Below are positions 16,268-24,745 of a stretch of 64,000 nt of DNA, one piece after another. Source of the DNA: Blastococcus sp. LR1 (GTDB lineage: Bacteria > Actinomycetota > Actinomycetes > Mycobacteriales > Geodermatophilaceae). The notes under the pieces were generated by a model. That model made no database searches. It saw nothing but the letters and a program-made list of their open reading frames with translations, and was not told the DNA's origin. The stretch lies in assembly GCF_020166105.1 (NCBI RefSeq), contig NZ_JAIUJY010000004.1:62001-126000 (forward strand). The letters are read 5' to 3'. Both the position numbers and the translations under genes were made by a program. Position 1 is the stretch's first letter. Each line of letters begins with the position of its first letter.

Positions 16268-16283
16268 CCGCGGTTCACCGCGG
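16268..16283. promoter_or_regulatory. Inverted repeat upstream of the CoxS-like gene
   Basis: CCGCGGT-TC-ACCGCGG has perfect 7-bp arms around two bases and ends 33 bp before the operon start at 16317. It is a possible operator or leader hairpin. The region is GC-rich, so chance is possible. Confidence 0.4.
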
Positions 16284-16316
16284 TGCCGGCGACCCCTGCA
16301 ACCAAGCGGAGGACTG

Positions 16317-16880
16317 ATGACCCCCATCACCGTGCGCGTGGACGACGCGTCCTACACCGACGACGTCGAACCGCGGACCCTGCTGGTCCACTACCTGAGG
16401 GAGCAGCTCGGCAAGGTCGGGACGGTCGTCGGCTGCGACACCAGCAACTGCGGCGCCTGCACCGTGCACCTCGATGGCGAGGCCGTGAAGAGCTGCACGG
16501 TCCTGGCGATCCAGGCCGACGGCTGCGAGGTGACGACCATCGAGGGCCTCGCCCGCGGTGCGGAGCTGCACCCGGTCCAGAAGGCCTTCCACGAGATGCA
16601 CGGCCTGCAGTGCGGCTACTGCACGCCCGGGATGATCATGGCCTCGATCGACCTGCTCAAGGACAACCCCGACCCCAGTGACGACGAGGTGCGCGAGGGC
16701 ATCGAGGGGAACCTCTGCCGCTGCACCGGCTACCAGAACATCGTCCGCGCCGTCCGCTCCGCGGCGGCCGAGATGCGCGGCGGATCGGACGGGACGGGCG
16801 ACGGCTCCGTCCCGCCCGCCTCGGTCTCGCCGGCAGTGGTCGACACCGCCGCCGCTCCGCACGTGGCGGCGCAGTCGTGA
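16317..16880 (+). CDS. Molybdenum hydroxylase small subunit, 2Fe-2S (CoxS-like)
   Basis: A 187-residue iron-sulphur subunit of the xanthine oxidase/CO dehydrogenase family. The plant-type [2Fe-2S] cluster is ligated by C40, C45, C48 and C60. The second cluster is held by C99, C102, C134 and C136 (CGYCTPGM and CRCTGY). It passes electrons from the molybdenum site to the FAD subunit. A 25-residue Ala/Pro/Ser-rich tail is not conserved. GGAGG lies five bases before the ATG. It overlaps the large-subunit gene by GTGA. Confidence 0.92.
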   Translation: MTPITVRVDDASYTDDVEPRTLLVHYLREQLGKVGTVVGCDTSNCGACTVHLDGEAVKSCTVLAIQADGCEVTTIEGLARGAELHPVQKAFHEMHGLQCGYCTPGMIMASIDLLKDNPDPSDDEVREGIEGNLCRCTGYQNIVRAVRSAAAEMRGGSDGTGDGSVPPASVSPAVVDTAAAPHVAAQS

Positions 16881-19372
16881 CCGCCGTCGAGGACCGCACC
16901 GGGACGCCGGCGCCGGAGAAGGAGATCGGCAAGGCGCGCCGCCGCAAGGAGGACGCCCGGCTGATCACCGGCCGCACGACGTGGACCGACAACACGGTGC
17001 TGCCGGGGATGCTGCACCTCGCCGTCGTCCGCTCGCCCGTGGCGCACGCGCGGATCACGAACGTCGACGTCAGCGCGGCGCGCGAGGCGCCCGGCGTCGT
17101 CGCCGTCTACACCGGGCAGGACTTCGCCGAGGAGCAGGGCTCGCTGCCCTGCGCCTGGCCGGTCACCCCCGACATGGTCAACCCGGGCCACCCCTCCATC
17201 GCCGTGGACCAGGTCAACCACGTCGGCGAGGCGGTCGCGATCATCGTGGCGCGGTCGAAGACCGCCGCCCAGGACGCCGTCGAGCTCACCGACATCGACT
17301 ACGAGCTGCTGCCCGTCGTGCTGGACATGGAGCAGGCGGTGCAGGACGGCGCCGACCTCGTGCACGACCAGCTGGAGTCCAACACCAGCTACCACTTCGT
17401 CTTCGACGCCGGCGAGATGGGCACGGGCGGCGACACCGAGCAGGCGTTCTCCGGCGCCGACGTCGTCGTCAGCCGGCGCTTCGTGCAGCAGCGGCTGATC
17501 CCGGCCTTCATGGAGCCGCGCTCGGTCGTCGTCCAGCCGCAGGGCGACAACTACACGATGTGGTCCTCCACCCAGGTGCCGCACATCCTGCGGGTGATGG
17601 CCGCGATGGTCACCGGCATCCCGGAGCACAAGCTGCGCGTCATCGCCCCCGACGTCGGCGGCGGGTTCGGCGGGAAGCTGCAGGTGAACCCGGAGGAGAT
17701 CCTCTGCCTGCTGATCGCCCGCCGGCTCGGCAAGCCGGTCAAGTGGACCGAGACCCGCAGCGAGTCGCTGATGACCGCCCACCACGGCCGCGACCAGGTC
17801 CAGTTCGTGGACATCGCCGCGGACCGCGAGGGCCATGTCAAGGGCCTGCGCGTGCGGCTGCTGGCCGACATGGGCGCCTACCTCCGGCTGATCACGCCGG
17901 GGGTGCCCGCGCTCGGCGCCTTCATGTACCCGGGCATCTACAAGTTCCCGGCCTACCGCTTCGAGTGCGACGGCGTCTTCACCAACAAGGTGCCCACCGA
18001 CGCCTACCGCGGCGCCGGGCGGCCCGAGGCGACCTTCGCGATCGAGCGGATCATGGACGAGCTCGCCGTCGAGCTCGGCATGGACCCGATGGAGCTGCGG
18101 CGGAAGAACTGGATCGACGCCGCCGAGTTCCCCTTCACCACCGTCGCCGGGCTGGCCTACGACAGCGGTGACTACGAGACGGCGACGCAGCAGGCGCTGG
18201 AGCTGCTCGGCTACGACGAGCTGCGCGCCGAGCAGCAGCAGCGTCGCGAGTCGAACGACCCGGTGCAGCTGGGCATCGGCATCTCGACCTTCACCGAGAT
18301 GTGCGGCCTGGCGCCCTCCCGGGTGCTCGGCTCGCTCTCCTTCGGGGCCGGCGGCTGGGAGTCGGCGTCGATCCGGATGCTGCCCACCGGCAAGGTCGAG
18401 GTCGTCACCGGCTCGACGCCGCACGGGCAGGGCCACGAGACGGCGTGGAGCCAGCTGGTCGCCGACTCCCTCGGCGTTCCGTTCGAGGACGTCGAGGTGC
18501 TGCACGGCGACACCGCGATCTCGCCCCGCGGCCTGGACACCTACGGGTCGCGCTCGCTGGTCGTCGGCGGGTCCGCGGTCGTGAAGGCGGCGGACAAGGT
18601 GATCGCCAAGGCGCGGAAGATCGCCGCGCACCTGCTGGAGGCCAGCGAGGACGACCTCGATTTCTCCGGCGGCACGTTCTCCGTGCGCGGGACGCCAGGG
18701 GCCGGCATCAGCATCCAGGAGATCGCGCTGGCGATCTTCGCCGCGCACGACTACCCGGAGGGCATCGAGCCCTCGATCGACGCCGAGGCGACGTTCGACC
18801 CGGAGAACTTCTCCTTCCCGCACGGCACCCACCTCTGCGCCATGGAGGTCGACACCGACACCGGGTTCGTGAAGATCCGCAAGTACGCCTGCGTGGACGA
18901 CATCGGCACGATCGTGAACCCGCTGATCGTCGAGGGGCAGATCCACGGCGGCCTGGCGCAGGGCATCGCCCAGGCGCTGTACGAGGAGGCCATCTACGAC
19001 GCCGACGGCAACCTCACCACCGGCACGTTCGTGGACTACCTGGTGCCCTCGGCGGCGGACCTGCCGCACTTCGACACCGGCAACACGGTGCACACCGCGC
19101 CCGGCAATCCGATCGGTGCCAAGGGCGTGGGCGAGGCCGGCTGCATCGCGTCGACTCCCGCGGTGGTGAACGCCGCGCTGGACGCCGTCCGGCATCTCGG
19201 CGTGAGCGACATCCGCATGCCGTTGACACCCGAACGCGTCTGGCGGGCCATCCATCAGGGCGGTGACGGCGGTGATCGCGCCGCCGCCGGCAGCAACGCC
19301 TACGGCGGCGCGCAGACCGAGACCACTGCCGGCGTCTCCACGGACGCCTCGTCGCTGGGAGGCGACCGATGA
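16877..19372 (+). CDS. Molybdenum hydroxylase large subunit, CoxL form II type
   Basis: An 831-residue molybdopterin-cytosine-dinucleotide catalytic subunit. The active-site loop reads AYRGAGR (residues 376-382), the form II signature. True CO dehydrogenases (form I) have AYxCSFR, with a cysteine bridging Mo and Cu. The conserved base GVGEAG has its Glu at 753. Gene order S-L-M is also the form II order. The oxidised substrate is therefore unknown and annotation as CO dehydrogenase would be unsafe. It is coupled to its neighbours by 4-base overlaps on both sides. Confidence 0.92.
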   Translation: MTAVEDRTGTPAPEKEIGKARRRKEDARLITGRTTWTDNTVLPGMLHLAVVRSPVAHARITNVDVSAAREAPGVVAVYTGQDFAEEQGSLPCAWPVTPDMVNPGHPSIAVDQVNHVGEAVAIIVARSKTAAQDAVELTDIDYELLPVVLDMEQAVQDGADLVHDQLESNTSYHFVFDAGEMGTGGDTEQAFSGADVVVSRRFVQQRLIPAFMEPRSVVVQPQGDNYTMWSSTQVPHILRVMAAMVTGIPEHKLRVIAPDVGGGFGGKLQVNPEEILCLLIARRLGKPVKWTETRSESLMTAHHGRDQVQFVDIAADREGHVKGLRVRLLADMGAYLRLITPGVPALGAFMYPGIYKFPAYRFECDGVFTNKVPTDAYRGAGRPEATFAIERIMDELAVELGMDPMELRRKNWIDAAEFPFTTVAGLAYDSGDYETATQQALELLGYDELRAEQQQRRESNDPVQLGIGISTFTEMCGLAPSRVLGSLSFGAGGWESASIRMLPTGKVEVVTGSTPHGQGHETAWSQLVADSLGVPFEDVEVLHGDTAISPRGLDTYGSRSLVVGGSAVVKAADKVIAKARKIAAHLLEASEDDLDFSGGTFSVRGTPGAGISIQEIALAIFAAHDYPEGIEPSIDAEATFDPENFSFPHGTHLCAMEVDTDTGFVKIRKYACVDDIGTIVNPLIVEGQIHGGLAQGIAQALYEEAIYDADGNLTTGTFVDYLVPSAADLPHFDTGNTVHTAPGNPIGAKGVGEAGCIASTPAVVNAALDAVRHLGVSDIRMPLTPERVWRAIHQGGDGGDRAAAGSNAYGGAQTETTAGVSTDASSLGGDR

Positions 19373-20226
19373 TCCCCGCACCCTTCGCCTACGCCCGGCC
19401 CACGACGGTGGACGAGGCGCTGCAGGCCCTCGCCGCGGGCGGCGAGGACGTCAAGGTCATGGCCGGTGGGCAGTCGCTCATCCCGGTCATGCGGCTGCGG
19501 CTGGCGGCGCCGGAGACCGTCGTCGACCTGAGCAAGGTCGAGGGCTTGCGCGGTGTGCGGGACGACGGCGACGCGATCGTCATCGGCGCCATGACGACGC
19601 ACTCCGACGTCCTCTCCGACCCGCTGATCGCCGAGCACGCACCGCTGATCGCCGAGGCGACCGGCACCGTGGCCGACCGGCAGGTACGGCACCGTGGCAC
19701 CTTCGGCGGGGCGCTCGTGCACGCCGACCCCGCCGGTGACCTGCCGGCGGTGGCCCTGGCGCTGGACGCCGAGTTCGTCGTCGTCGGGCCGTCGGGGCAG
19801 CGCACCGTGCCGGCCAGTGAGTTCTTCGTGGACTACCTGACCACCGCGGTCGGCGAGGGCGAGCTGCTCGTCGAGGTGCGGGTGCCGAAGCTCGCCGGGG
19901 AGTGGGGCATGCGGTACGAGAAGTTCAACCGGGTGGCCCAGGCCTGGTCGATCGTGGCGGTGGCCGCCGTCGTCCGGCGGGAGAACGGCCGGATCGCCGA
20001 GGCCCGGATCGGGCTGACCAACATGGGGCCGACGCCGCTGCGCGCCCGCGCCGTCGAGGAGGCCCTGGCCGGGGCCGAGGCGACGCCGGATGCCGTGGGT
20101 GCGGCCGCGGCGCGGGCCGCGGAGGGCACCGAGCCGAGCAGCGACCTGAACGCCCAGGCCGACTATCGGCAGCACCTGGCCACCGTGCTGACGCGCCGGG
20201 CGGTGAGCGCCGCCGCCGGGCTGTAG
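19369..20226 (+). CDS. Molybdenum hydroxylase FAD subunit (CoxM-like)
   Basis: A 285-residue FAD-binding subunit of the same enzyme. FAD-contact motifs are MAGGQSLIP (residues 31-39) and ADRQVRHRGTFGGALVHADP at about 103-122. A C-terminal CO-dehydrogenase flavoprotein domain includes AQAWSIVAVAAVV. It takes electrons from the 2Fe-2S subunit and passes them to an external acceptor. ATGA overlap with the large subunit gives a tightly coupled S-L-M set. A hairpin follows ten bases after the stop. Confidence 0.92.
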   Translation: MIPAPFAYARPTTVDEALQALAAGGEDVKVMAGGQSLIPVMRLRLAAPETVVDLSKVEGLRGVRDDGDAIVIGAMTTHSDVLSDPLIAEHAPLIAEATGTVADRQVRHRGTFGGALVHADPAGDLPAVALALDAEFVVVGPSGQRTVPASEFFVDYLTTAVGEGELLVEVRVPKLAGEWGMRYEKFNRVAQAWSIVAVAAVVRRENGRIAEARIGLTNMGPTPLRARAVEEALAGAEATPDAVGAAAARAAEGTEPSSDLNAQADYRQHLATVLTRRAVSAAAGL

Positions 20227-20230
20227 TTTC

Positions 20231-20297
20231 GACGGAAGGACCCCGTCCTCCCCACCCCTCGCATGCTCGGGGCGGGCCCCTGGACGGGGCCTTCTGC
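20231..20297 (+). terminator. Long GC stem-loop after the S-L-M operon
   Basis: Arms AAGGACCCCGTCC (20236-20248) and GGACGGGGCCTT (20282-20293) pair with one bulge. A C-rich/G-rich inner stem lies between them. The same layout, starting with the identical GACGGAAGGACCC, recurs at 32691. The recurrence after stop codons suggests a genus-level terminator element. It lies before the CoxG-like gene, so that gene may need its own promoter. Confidence 0.55.
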
Positions 20298-20332
20298 TGG
20301 TCGAGTCACGTCGTTTCCTGTCGGAGGTCACC

Positions 20333-21487
20333 GTGCAGCTGGAGAACTCGTTCACCGTTCCGGTTCCCGTCGACGAGGCGTGGCGGGTGCTGCTCGACAT
20401 CGAGCGGATCGCCCCGTGCATGCCCGGTGCGGCGGTGGACTCGGTGACCGGTGACGACTTCACCGGCCGGGTGAAGGTGAAGCTCGGGCCGATCAACCTG
20501 ACCTATCAGGGCAAGGCGTCGTTCGTCGAGAAGGACGAGGTCGCGCACCGCGCCGTCATCGACGCGAAGGGCAAGGACCAGCGGGGCAACGGCACGGCGG
20601 CAGCGACCGTGACCGCCACGCTCAAGGCCGAGGGGTCGGGCACCCGGGTCGACGTGCTCACCGACCTGAACATCACCGGGCGGCCGGCCCAGTTCGGCCG
20701 CGGCGTGATGACCGACGTCGGCAACAAGCTGCTCGGCCAGTTCGCCGACAAGCTCGCCGCGCAGCTGGGTGAGGGTGACGCGCAGGGCGACGCCGAGCGG
20801 GAGAGCGCGGCGCAGAAGGTCGTGGCGACGGCGGCGGGCGCGGTCGAGGAGATCGCCGCCTCCGCCGAGCAGGCCGCCGGGAACGGCGCGGTCAAGAAGG
20901 CGGCCGCGGCGACGAAGAAGGCTGCGGCGTCGACGACGGAGAAGGTGACGTCGGCCTCCGCGGACAGCGAGGCGGGCACGGCGAAGGCGGCACCCGCGAA
21001 GGGTGCTGCGGCGAAGGGTGCTGCGGCCAAGGCCGCACCGGCGAAGGCTGCTCCCGCCAAGGCCGCGTCCGCGCGGAAGGCCACGGCGCCGGCCGTCACC
21101 GTCGTGCCCGACGGGGCGCCCACTCCCGCGGACACCGCGCCGGCCGCTGGCGACACCGCTCCTGCGGCGGCTGAGACGGCTCCGGCTGCCCGGGACACCG
21201 CGCCCGGCGCGAAGGCGCCCAGCACGCCGCCCAAGGGTCCGACGGCTCCGCCGGCCCGGCCTGCCACCGGGGCGCCGCTGCGCAGCGTGCCGTCGGGCGG
21301 CCCGGCGCGGTCGACCGCGCCTGCGGCTCCTGCGGCCACCGTCCGCCCGAAGCAGGCGGAGCCGGAGCCGATCGACCTGCTCGAGGTGGCCGGCGGGGCG
21401 GCGCTGTCCCGGTACGCAGCTCCGGCGGCCGGAGTGGCCGCGGTGGTGCTGCTCGTGACGCTCGTCGTGCGCCGCCGCCGTCGCTGA
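20333..21487 (+). CDS. CoxG-like SRPBCC protein with C-terminal membrane anchor
   Basis: A 384-residue protein. Residues 1-145 are the CoxG/SRPBCC domain (ENSFTVPVPVDEAWRVLLDI, CMPGA, ITGRPAQFGRGVMTDVGNKL). CoxG helps place or mature CO-dehydrogenase-type enzymes at the membrane. Residues about 170-350 are a long Ala/Pro/Lys/Thr-rich linker of low complexity. The end is one hydrophobic helix followed by RRRRR, a tail anchor with the SRPBCC domain in the cytoplasm. GTG at 20333 has GGAGG 8 bases upstream. It lies 106 bp after the FAD-subunit gene. Confidence 0.85.
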   Translation: MQLENSFTVPVPVDEAWRVLLDIERIAPCMPGAAVDSVTGDDFTGRVKVKLGPINLTYQGKASFVEKDEVAHRAVIDAKGKDQRGNGTAAATVTATLKAEGSGTRVDVLTDLNITGRPAQFGRGVMTDVGNKLLGQFADKLAAQLGEGDAQGDAERESAAQKVVATAAGAVEEIAASAEQAAGNGAVKKAAAATKKAAASTTEKVTSASADSEAGTAKAAPAKGAAAKGAAAKAAPAKAAPAKAASARKATAPAVTVVPDGAPTPADTAPAAGDTAPAAAETAPAARDTAPGAKAPSTPPKGPTAPPARPATGAPLRSVPSGGPARSTAPAAPAATVRPKQAEPEPIDLLEVAGGAALSRYAAPAAGVAAVVLLVTLVVRRRRR

Positions 21488-21496
21488 GTTCTGCCC

Positions 21497-21624
21497 CTGA
21501 GCCCGGCTCTCCCTGAGCCCGGCTCTCCCTGAGCGCGGCTCCCCCTGAGGCCGGCTCCCCCTGAGGCCGGCTCCCCCTGAGCGCGGCTCCCCCTGACGCC
21601 GGCTCCCCCTGAGCGCGGCTCCCC
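21497..21624. repeat. Eight-copy 16-bp tandem repeat
   Basis: Eight consecutive 16-base units of the form CTGAGSSCGGCTCYCC, without gaps. Copies 1-2 are CTGAGCCCGGCTCTCC, 3, 6 and 8 are CTGAGCGCGGCTCCCC, 4 and 5 are CTGAGGCCGGCTCCCC, and 7 is CTGACGCCGGCTCCCC. The array begins 9 bases after the CoxG-like stop and ends about 60 bp before the HNH gene promoter. It is not coding in a convincing frame. Copy number is likely variable between strains. Confidence 0.95.
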
Positions 21625-21685
21625 GGAACCGTCGAGGCCCGATGGCGCAGGAAGTTCCTGGTCAGCCTCGCGCCGACGCCGAAAA

Positions 21686-21708
21686 TTGTCAGACCCCTGC
21701 CGCATACT
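21686..21708 (+). promoter_or_regulatory. PafBC (RecA-NDp)-type DNA-damage promoter
   Basis: TTGTCAGAC, then exactly 8 bases, then CATACT. The published RecA-NDp motif is tTGTCRGtg-N8-TAnnnT. A start site 7-8 bases after CATACT would fall on the ATG at 21716, giving a leaderless transcript. Confidence 0.6.
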
Positions 21709-21723
21709 CGTACACATGTTCGA
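21708..21723. promoter_or_regulatory. LexA (SOS) box-like operator
   Basis: TCGTACACATGTTCGA matches the mycobacterial SOS box TCGAAC-N4-GTTCGA at 11 of 12 specified positions. It overlaps the start codon of the 13E12-type gene, where bound LexA would block initiation. Confidence 0.6.
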
Positions 21724-23311
21724 GGGTGGTGGCTACGGAGTCGGCGTGACAGTCGCCGTCCTCGACGTGCCGCCGTGGCCGGCCGAGTTGGTGCCGGCGG
21801 GTGTGACGGCGCGGCCCTCGCGCCTGGGCGAGGTCATGCCCGTGGGGGCGCGCACCTCGCCGGAGATCGCGGTGGAGCTGCAGCGCATCGAGCAGCTCGA
21901 GGCGCGGCTGGCGGCCTACCGCACCGAGCTGATCGGCGAGCTCGCTGCCCGCCGGCCCGACAGCCTCGACCGCCAGATCGGCGAGCCCGGTGCCGCCTCA
22001 CCCGACTGGCTGCCCGGTGCGGAGAACGAGCCCGTCCCGGGGGTGAGCGAGTTCTTCGCCGACGAACTGGCGCACATCCTGAACTGCTCCCGCACCGCGG
22101 CCACCACGCTCGCCGACCAGTCGCTCGTGCTGCTGAGGAACCTCACGGGCACCTGGGCGGCGCTCGCGGACGGAGCGCTGGACTGGCCCCGGGCTCGCGC
22201 GCTGGCCGTCGAGCTGGGCCCGATCGCCCGGGACGTCGAGCCGCAGGTCCTCGCCGAGATCGAGGCGGCGGTCCTGCCCCGCGCCGCCGAGCTGTCCATC
22301 TCCCGGCTCCGGGCAGCGGCGCGAGCGGAACTGCTGCGGCGCGACGAAGAGGCCGCCGAGCGGCGTCGGAAGCAGGCGCAGCGCCGGGCGGACGTGACCG
22401 TGAAGCCCCGCCCCGACGGCATGGCCGAGTTCACCGTCTTCCTGCCTCGTCCGATGGCCCGGGCCGCGTTCGACACGGTCGACCGGTACGCCCGGATGGC
22501 CAAGGCGGACGATCCGTCCCGACCGATCGGCGAGCTCCGGGTCGGGGTCTTCCTCGACCTGATGCTGCGCCCCTGGGACGCGAGCCGCCCGCCGGTCACC
22601 GCGCACCTGACCGTCATCGCCCCGCTGCCCGCGGACCCCACCTCGCCCGCCCCGTCGGCCGAGGTGGACGGGCAGCCGATCACCACGTCTCAACTGCGCG
22701 AGCTGCTGGAGCGGCTCGACGCGATGTGCCCGGGCGGACTGCGGGCTCCGGCCGGCGGCTCCCTCGACCTCGCGCTCGTCGACCCGCGGACCGGCGCGCT
22801 GCGGGCCACGGTCACCCGGCATCAGCTGGAAGGGCTGGCCCGCCGTGGCTGTCCGATCCATCCGGACGGCGACTGCGGCTGCTCCGTGCTCGACCGTCCT
22901 CCCGCGACGGACCGGTATCGACCATCCGTGGCGCAGCGGAGATTCACCACGGTGCGGGACCGGACGTGCCGGCATCCCGGCTGCGGCAATTCCGCCGGCT
23001 GGGCGGATCTGGACCATGTCGTCCCGCACGCCGAGGGCGGCGAGACGAGCTGCGAGAACCTCTGCTGTCTGTGCCGCCGGCACCACCGGCTGAAGACGTT
23101 CGCGCCCGGATGGCGCTTCGAGATGACTCCCGACGGCGCGCTGAGCGTGACCACACCGAGCGGCATCACCCGGACCACCCGACCGCCGGGCTACTGGGCG
23201 GCGATGGGCTATCCGGAACCGCCTGTCGAGGCGCAGCTCATGGCCCAGGTCGGCGCGGGGTCAGGAGGCGCGGCTGCTGGCTACGAGGTGGACGATCCGC
23301 CGCCGTTCTGA
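21716..23311 (+). CDS. 13E12-family DUF222 HNH endonuclease
   Basis: A 531-residue protein with an N-terminal DUF222 domain (about 40-330) and a C-terminal HNH nuclease. The nuclease reads RHPGCGNSAGWADLDHVVPH, then GGETSCENLCCLCRRHHRLKTF, with the HNH His/Asn/His and zinc Cys intact. The family is present in many copies in actinobacteria, and some mycobacterial members are DNA-damage-inducible. Its biological role is unsettled. ATG at 21716 suits a leaderless transcript from the -10-like CATACT. A GTG at 21746 with CGGAG five bases upstream is the alternative. The LexA-like box overlaps the ATG. Confidence 0.85.
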   Translation: MFEGGGYGVGVTVAVLDVPPWPAELVPAGVTARPSRLGEVMPVGARTSPEIAVELQRIEQLEARLAAYRTELIGELAARRPDSLDRQIGEPGAASPDWLPGAENEPVPGVSEFFADELAHILNCSRTAATTLADQSLVLLRNLTGTWAALADGALDWPRARALAVELGPIARDVEPQVLAEIEAAVLPRAAELSISRLRAAARAELLRRDEEAAERRRKQAQRRADVTVKPRPDGMAEFTVFLPRPMARAAFDTVDRYARMAKADDPSRPIGELRVGVFLDLMLRPWDASRPPVTAHLTVIAPLPADPTSPAPSAEVDGQPITTSQLRELLERLDAMCPGGLRAPAGGSLDLALVDPRTGALRATVTRHQLEGLARRGCPIHPDGDCGCSVLDRPPATDRYRPSVAQRRFTTVRDRTCRHPGCGNSAGWADLDHVVPHAEGGETSCENLCCLCRRHHRLKTFAPGWRFEMTPDGALSVTTPSGITRTTRPPGYWAAMGYPEPPVEAQLMAQVGAGSGGAAAGYEVDDPPPF

Positions 23312-23335
23312 GGCGAAGCCTGCTCCTTGGCAGTT

Positions 23336-23363
23336 CGTGGCGGGGGAGAACGTGGCGGGGGAG
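23336..23363. repeat. Short direct repeat at gene border
   Basis: CGTGGCGGGGGAG occurs at 23336-23348 and again at 23351-23363, just before the hydrolase stop. It looks like a small slippage duplication; no function is seen. Confidence 0.6.
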
Positions 23364-23366
23364 TGC

Positions 23367-23999
23367 TCAGTGCGGGAGGACCTCGGTGAGCCACGACATC
23401 GCCGCGGCCGCGACCAGGTGCGGGTTCTTCTTCAGCGAGTGGTCGCCCGGCACGGCGTACACCGACGCCCCGGGATGCCCCTGGAGTGCCGCCGCGACGT
23501 GCTCCGGCAGGCCCATCGCGTCGGTCTCGCCCTGCACCACGACCAGCGGCACCGGCACCCCGACGAGCTCCGGCGCGCGGCTCTTCTCCGGCTTCCCCGG
23601 CGGATGCAGCGGGAACGCCAGCGTCAGCACGCCGGCCGCGCCCTGCTCCGCCGCCGTCCGGCAGGCCACCCGCGCCCCGGCGCTGCGGCCGCCCAGCACC
23701 AGCCGGCCGGGCAGGCGGTCCAGCAGGCGCAGCCGGTCCAGCACCGCGTGCCACGCCTCGTCCAGCCTCGGCGGCGCGGGCGCGATCCGCTTCCCCGCCA
23801 CCCGCCACGGCTGGTCCACCCGGTGCACCAGCCACCCCGCATCCGCAGCCTCGGCAGCCAGCACCGCCAGGTCCTCGGACTCCGACCCGCCGCCTGCCCC
23901 GTGGCCGAGCACCAGCGTGCCCGTGCGGCCGTCCCCGGCCGAGAGGACGCGTGCCGGTCCGTGCGGGGTGTCGACCGGCGTCGTCGTCGGACCGGTCAC
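23367..23999 (-). CDS. Alpha/beta hydrolase family protein (KANL3/Tex30-like)
   Basis: A 210-residue alpha/beta hydrolase. The oxyanion strand is TGTLVLGHGAGGGSESEDL and the nucleophile elbow GGRSAGA (LVLGGRSAGARVA). Asp and His are present in VVQGETDAMG and VPGDHSL. It belongs to the dienelactone-hydrolase-like KANL3/Tex30 group, whose substrate is unknown. The GTG start overlaps the DedA stop (GTGA), so the two are translationally coupled. Confidence 0.8.
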   Translation of the reverse strand: MTGPTTTPVDTPHGPARVLSAGDGRTGTLVLGHGAGGGSESEDLAVLAAEAADAGWLVHRVDQPWRVAGKRIAPAPPRLDEAWHAVLDRLRLLDRLPGRLVLGGRSAGARVACRTAAEQGAAGVLTLAFPLHPPGKPEKSRAPELVGVPVPLVVVQGETDAMGLPEHVAAALQGHPGASVYAVPGDHSLKKNPHLVAAAAMSWLTEVLPH

Positions 24000-24673
24000 G
24001 CCTCGTCGCGCTCGTCGGCCGGCAGGTGCGCCCCGGCGCCGCGGGGACGCTGCAGCCGGCCGCTCAGCTTCTTCCAGAGGAACCAGCCGACGACGAGCGC
24101 CACCGCCCCGACGACGAGGTAGTCCATGTACTGCAGGTACTCGTTGATCAGGTCCCCGAGCGCGACGCCGAGTCCGATGAGCACGCTGTTCCAGATCAGG
24201 CTGCCGGCTGTCGTGAACAGCAGGAACTGCCCGAACGGCATCCGCACGACGCCGGCCGGCACCGAGATGAAGCTGCGCACGATCGGGACCATCCGCCCGA
24301 AGAACACCGCCGATCGGCCGTGGCGCTCGAACCAGGCGAAGGTCTTGTCCACGTCGGCGGTCTCCACCAGCGGCAGCCGGTCGAGGAAGGCGTGCGACCG
24401 CCGCGGCCCGAGAGCCCTGCCGATGTAGTAGAAGAAGATCGCGCCCAGGACCGAGCCCAGGGTGGCGAAGAGGATGACCGGGACGACGTTCATCTCCCCG
24501 TCGTTGATCAGCACACCGGCCAGCCCCAGGACCGCCTCGCTGGGGATCGGCGGGATGACGGTCTCGGCCAGGATGGCCAGGCCCACCCCCACCGGGCCCA
24601 GCGACTGGACGAGGTCCAGCAGGAATCCGGTGATCCCACCCTCGTCGGACGTGGCGGCGGCGAGGAGGTCCAT
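23996..24673 (-). CDS. DedA family membrane protein
   Basis: A 225-residue polytopic protein. The DedA hallmarks are ETVIPPIPSEAVLGLAG, YYIGRALG, RHGRSAVFFGRMVPIVRSF and SVPAGVVRMPFGQFL. DedA proteins are needed for membrane lipid (undecaprenyl- or aminophospholipid) turnover and proton-motive-force balance. ATG at 24673 is used; a GTG three codons earlier is possible. The C-terminus is positively charged and cytoplasmic. It is followed directly by the alpha/beta hydrolase gene. Confidence 0.9.
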   Translation of the reverse strand: MDLLAAATSDEGGITGFLLDLVQSLGPVGVGLAILAETVIPPIPSEAVLGLAGVLINDGEMNVVPVILFATLGSVLGAIFFYYIGRALGPRRSHAFLDRLPLVETADVDKTFAWFERHGRSAVFFGRMVPIVRSFISVPAGVVRMPFGQFLLFTTAGSLIWNSVLIGLGVALGDLINEYLQYMDYLVVGAVALVVGWFLWKKLSGRLQRPRGAGAHLPADERDEA

Positions 24674-24745
24674 GCCGCCCACGGTATCGGCGGCTCCGGT
24701 GCGCTGCCGCGACGCGTGCCCGAGACGCCACTACCGTCGGCAGGC

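Noticed and set aside
16877-19372. Annotation as aerobic CO dehydrogenase
   Set aside because: The loop is AYRGAGR, not AYxCSFR, and the gene order is S-L-M; form II enzymes are not shown to be CO dehydrogenases.
16730-19381. An 883-codon antisense frame under the CoxL-like gene
   Set aside because: Same cause: composition-driven open frame opposite a certain gene, no recognisable motif.
21497-21624. The 16-bp array as a CRISPR
   Set aside because: Units are contiguous with no unique spacers and no cas genes are present.
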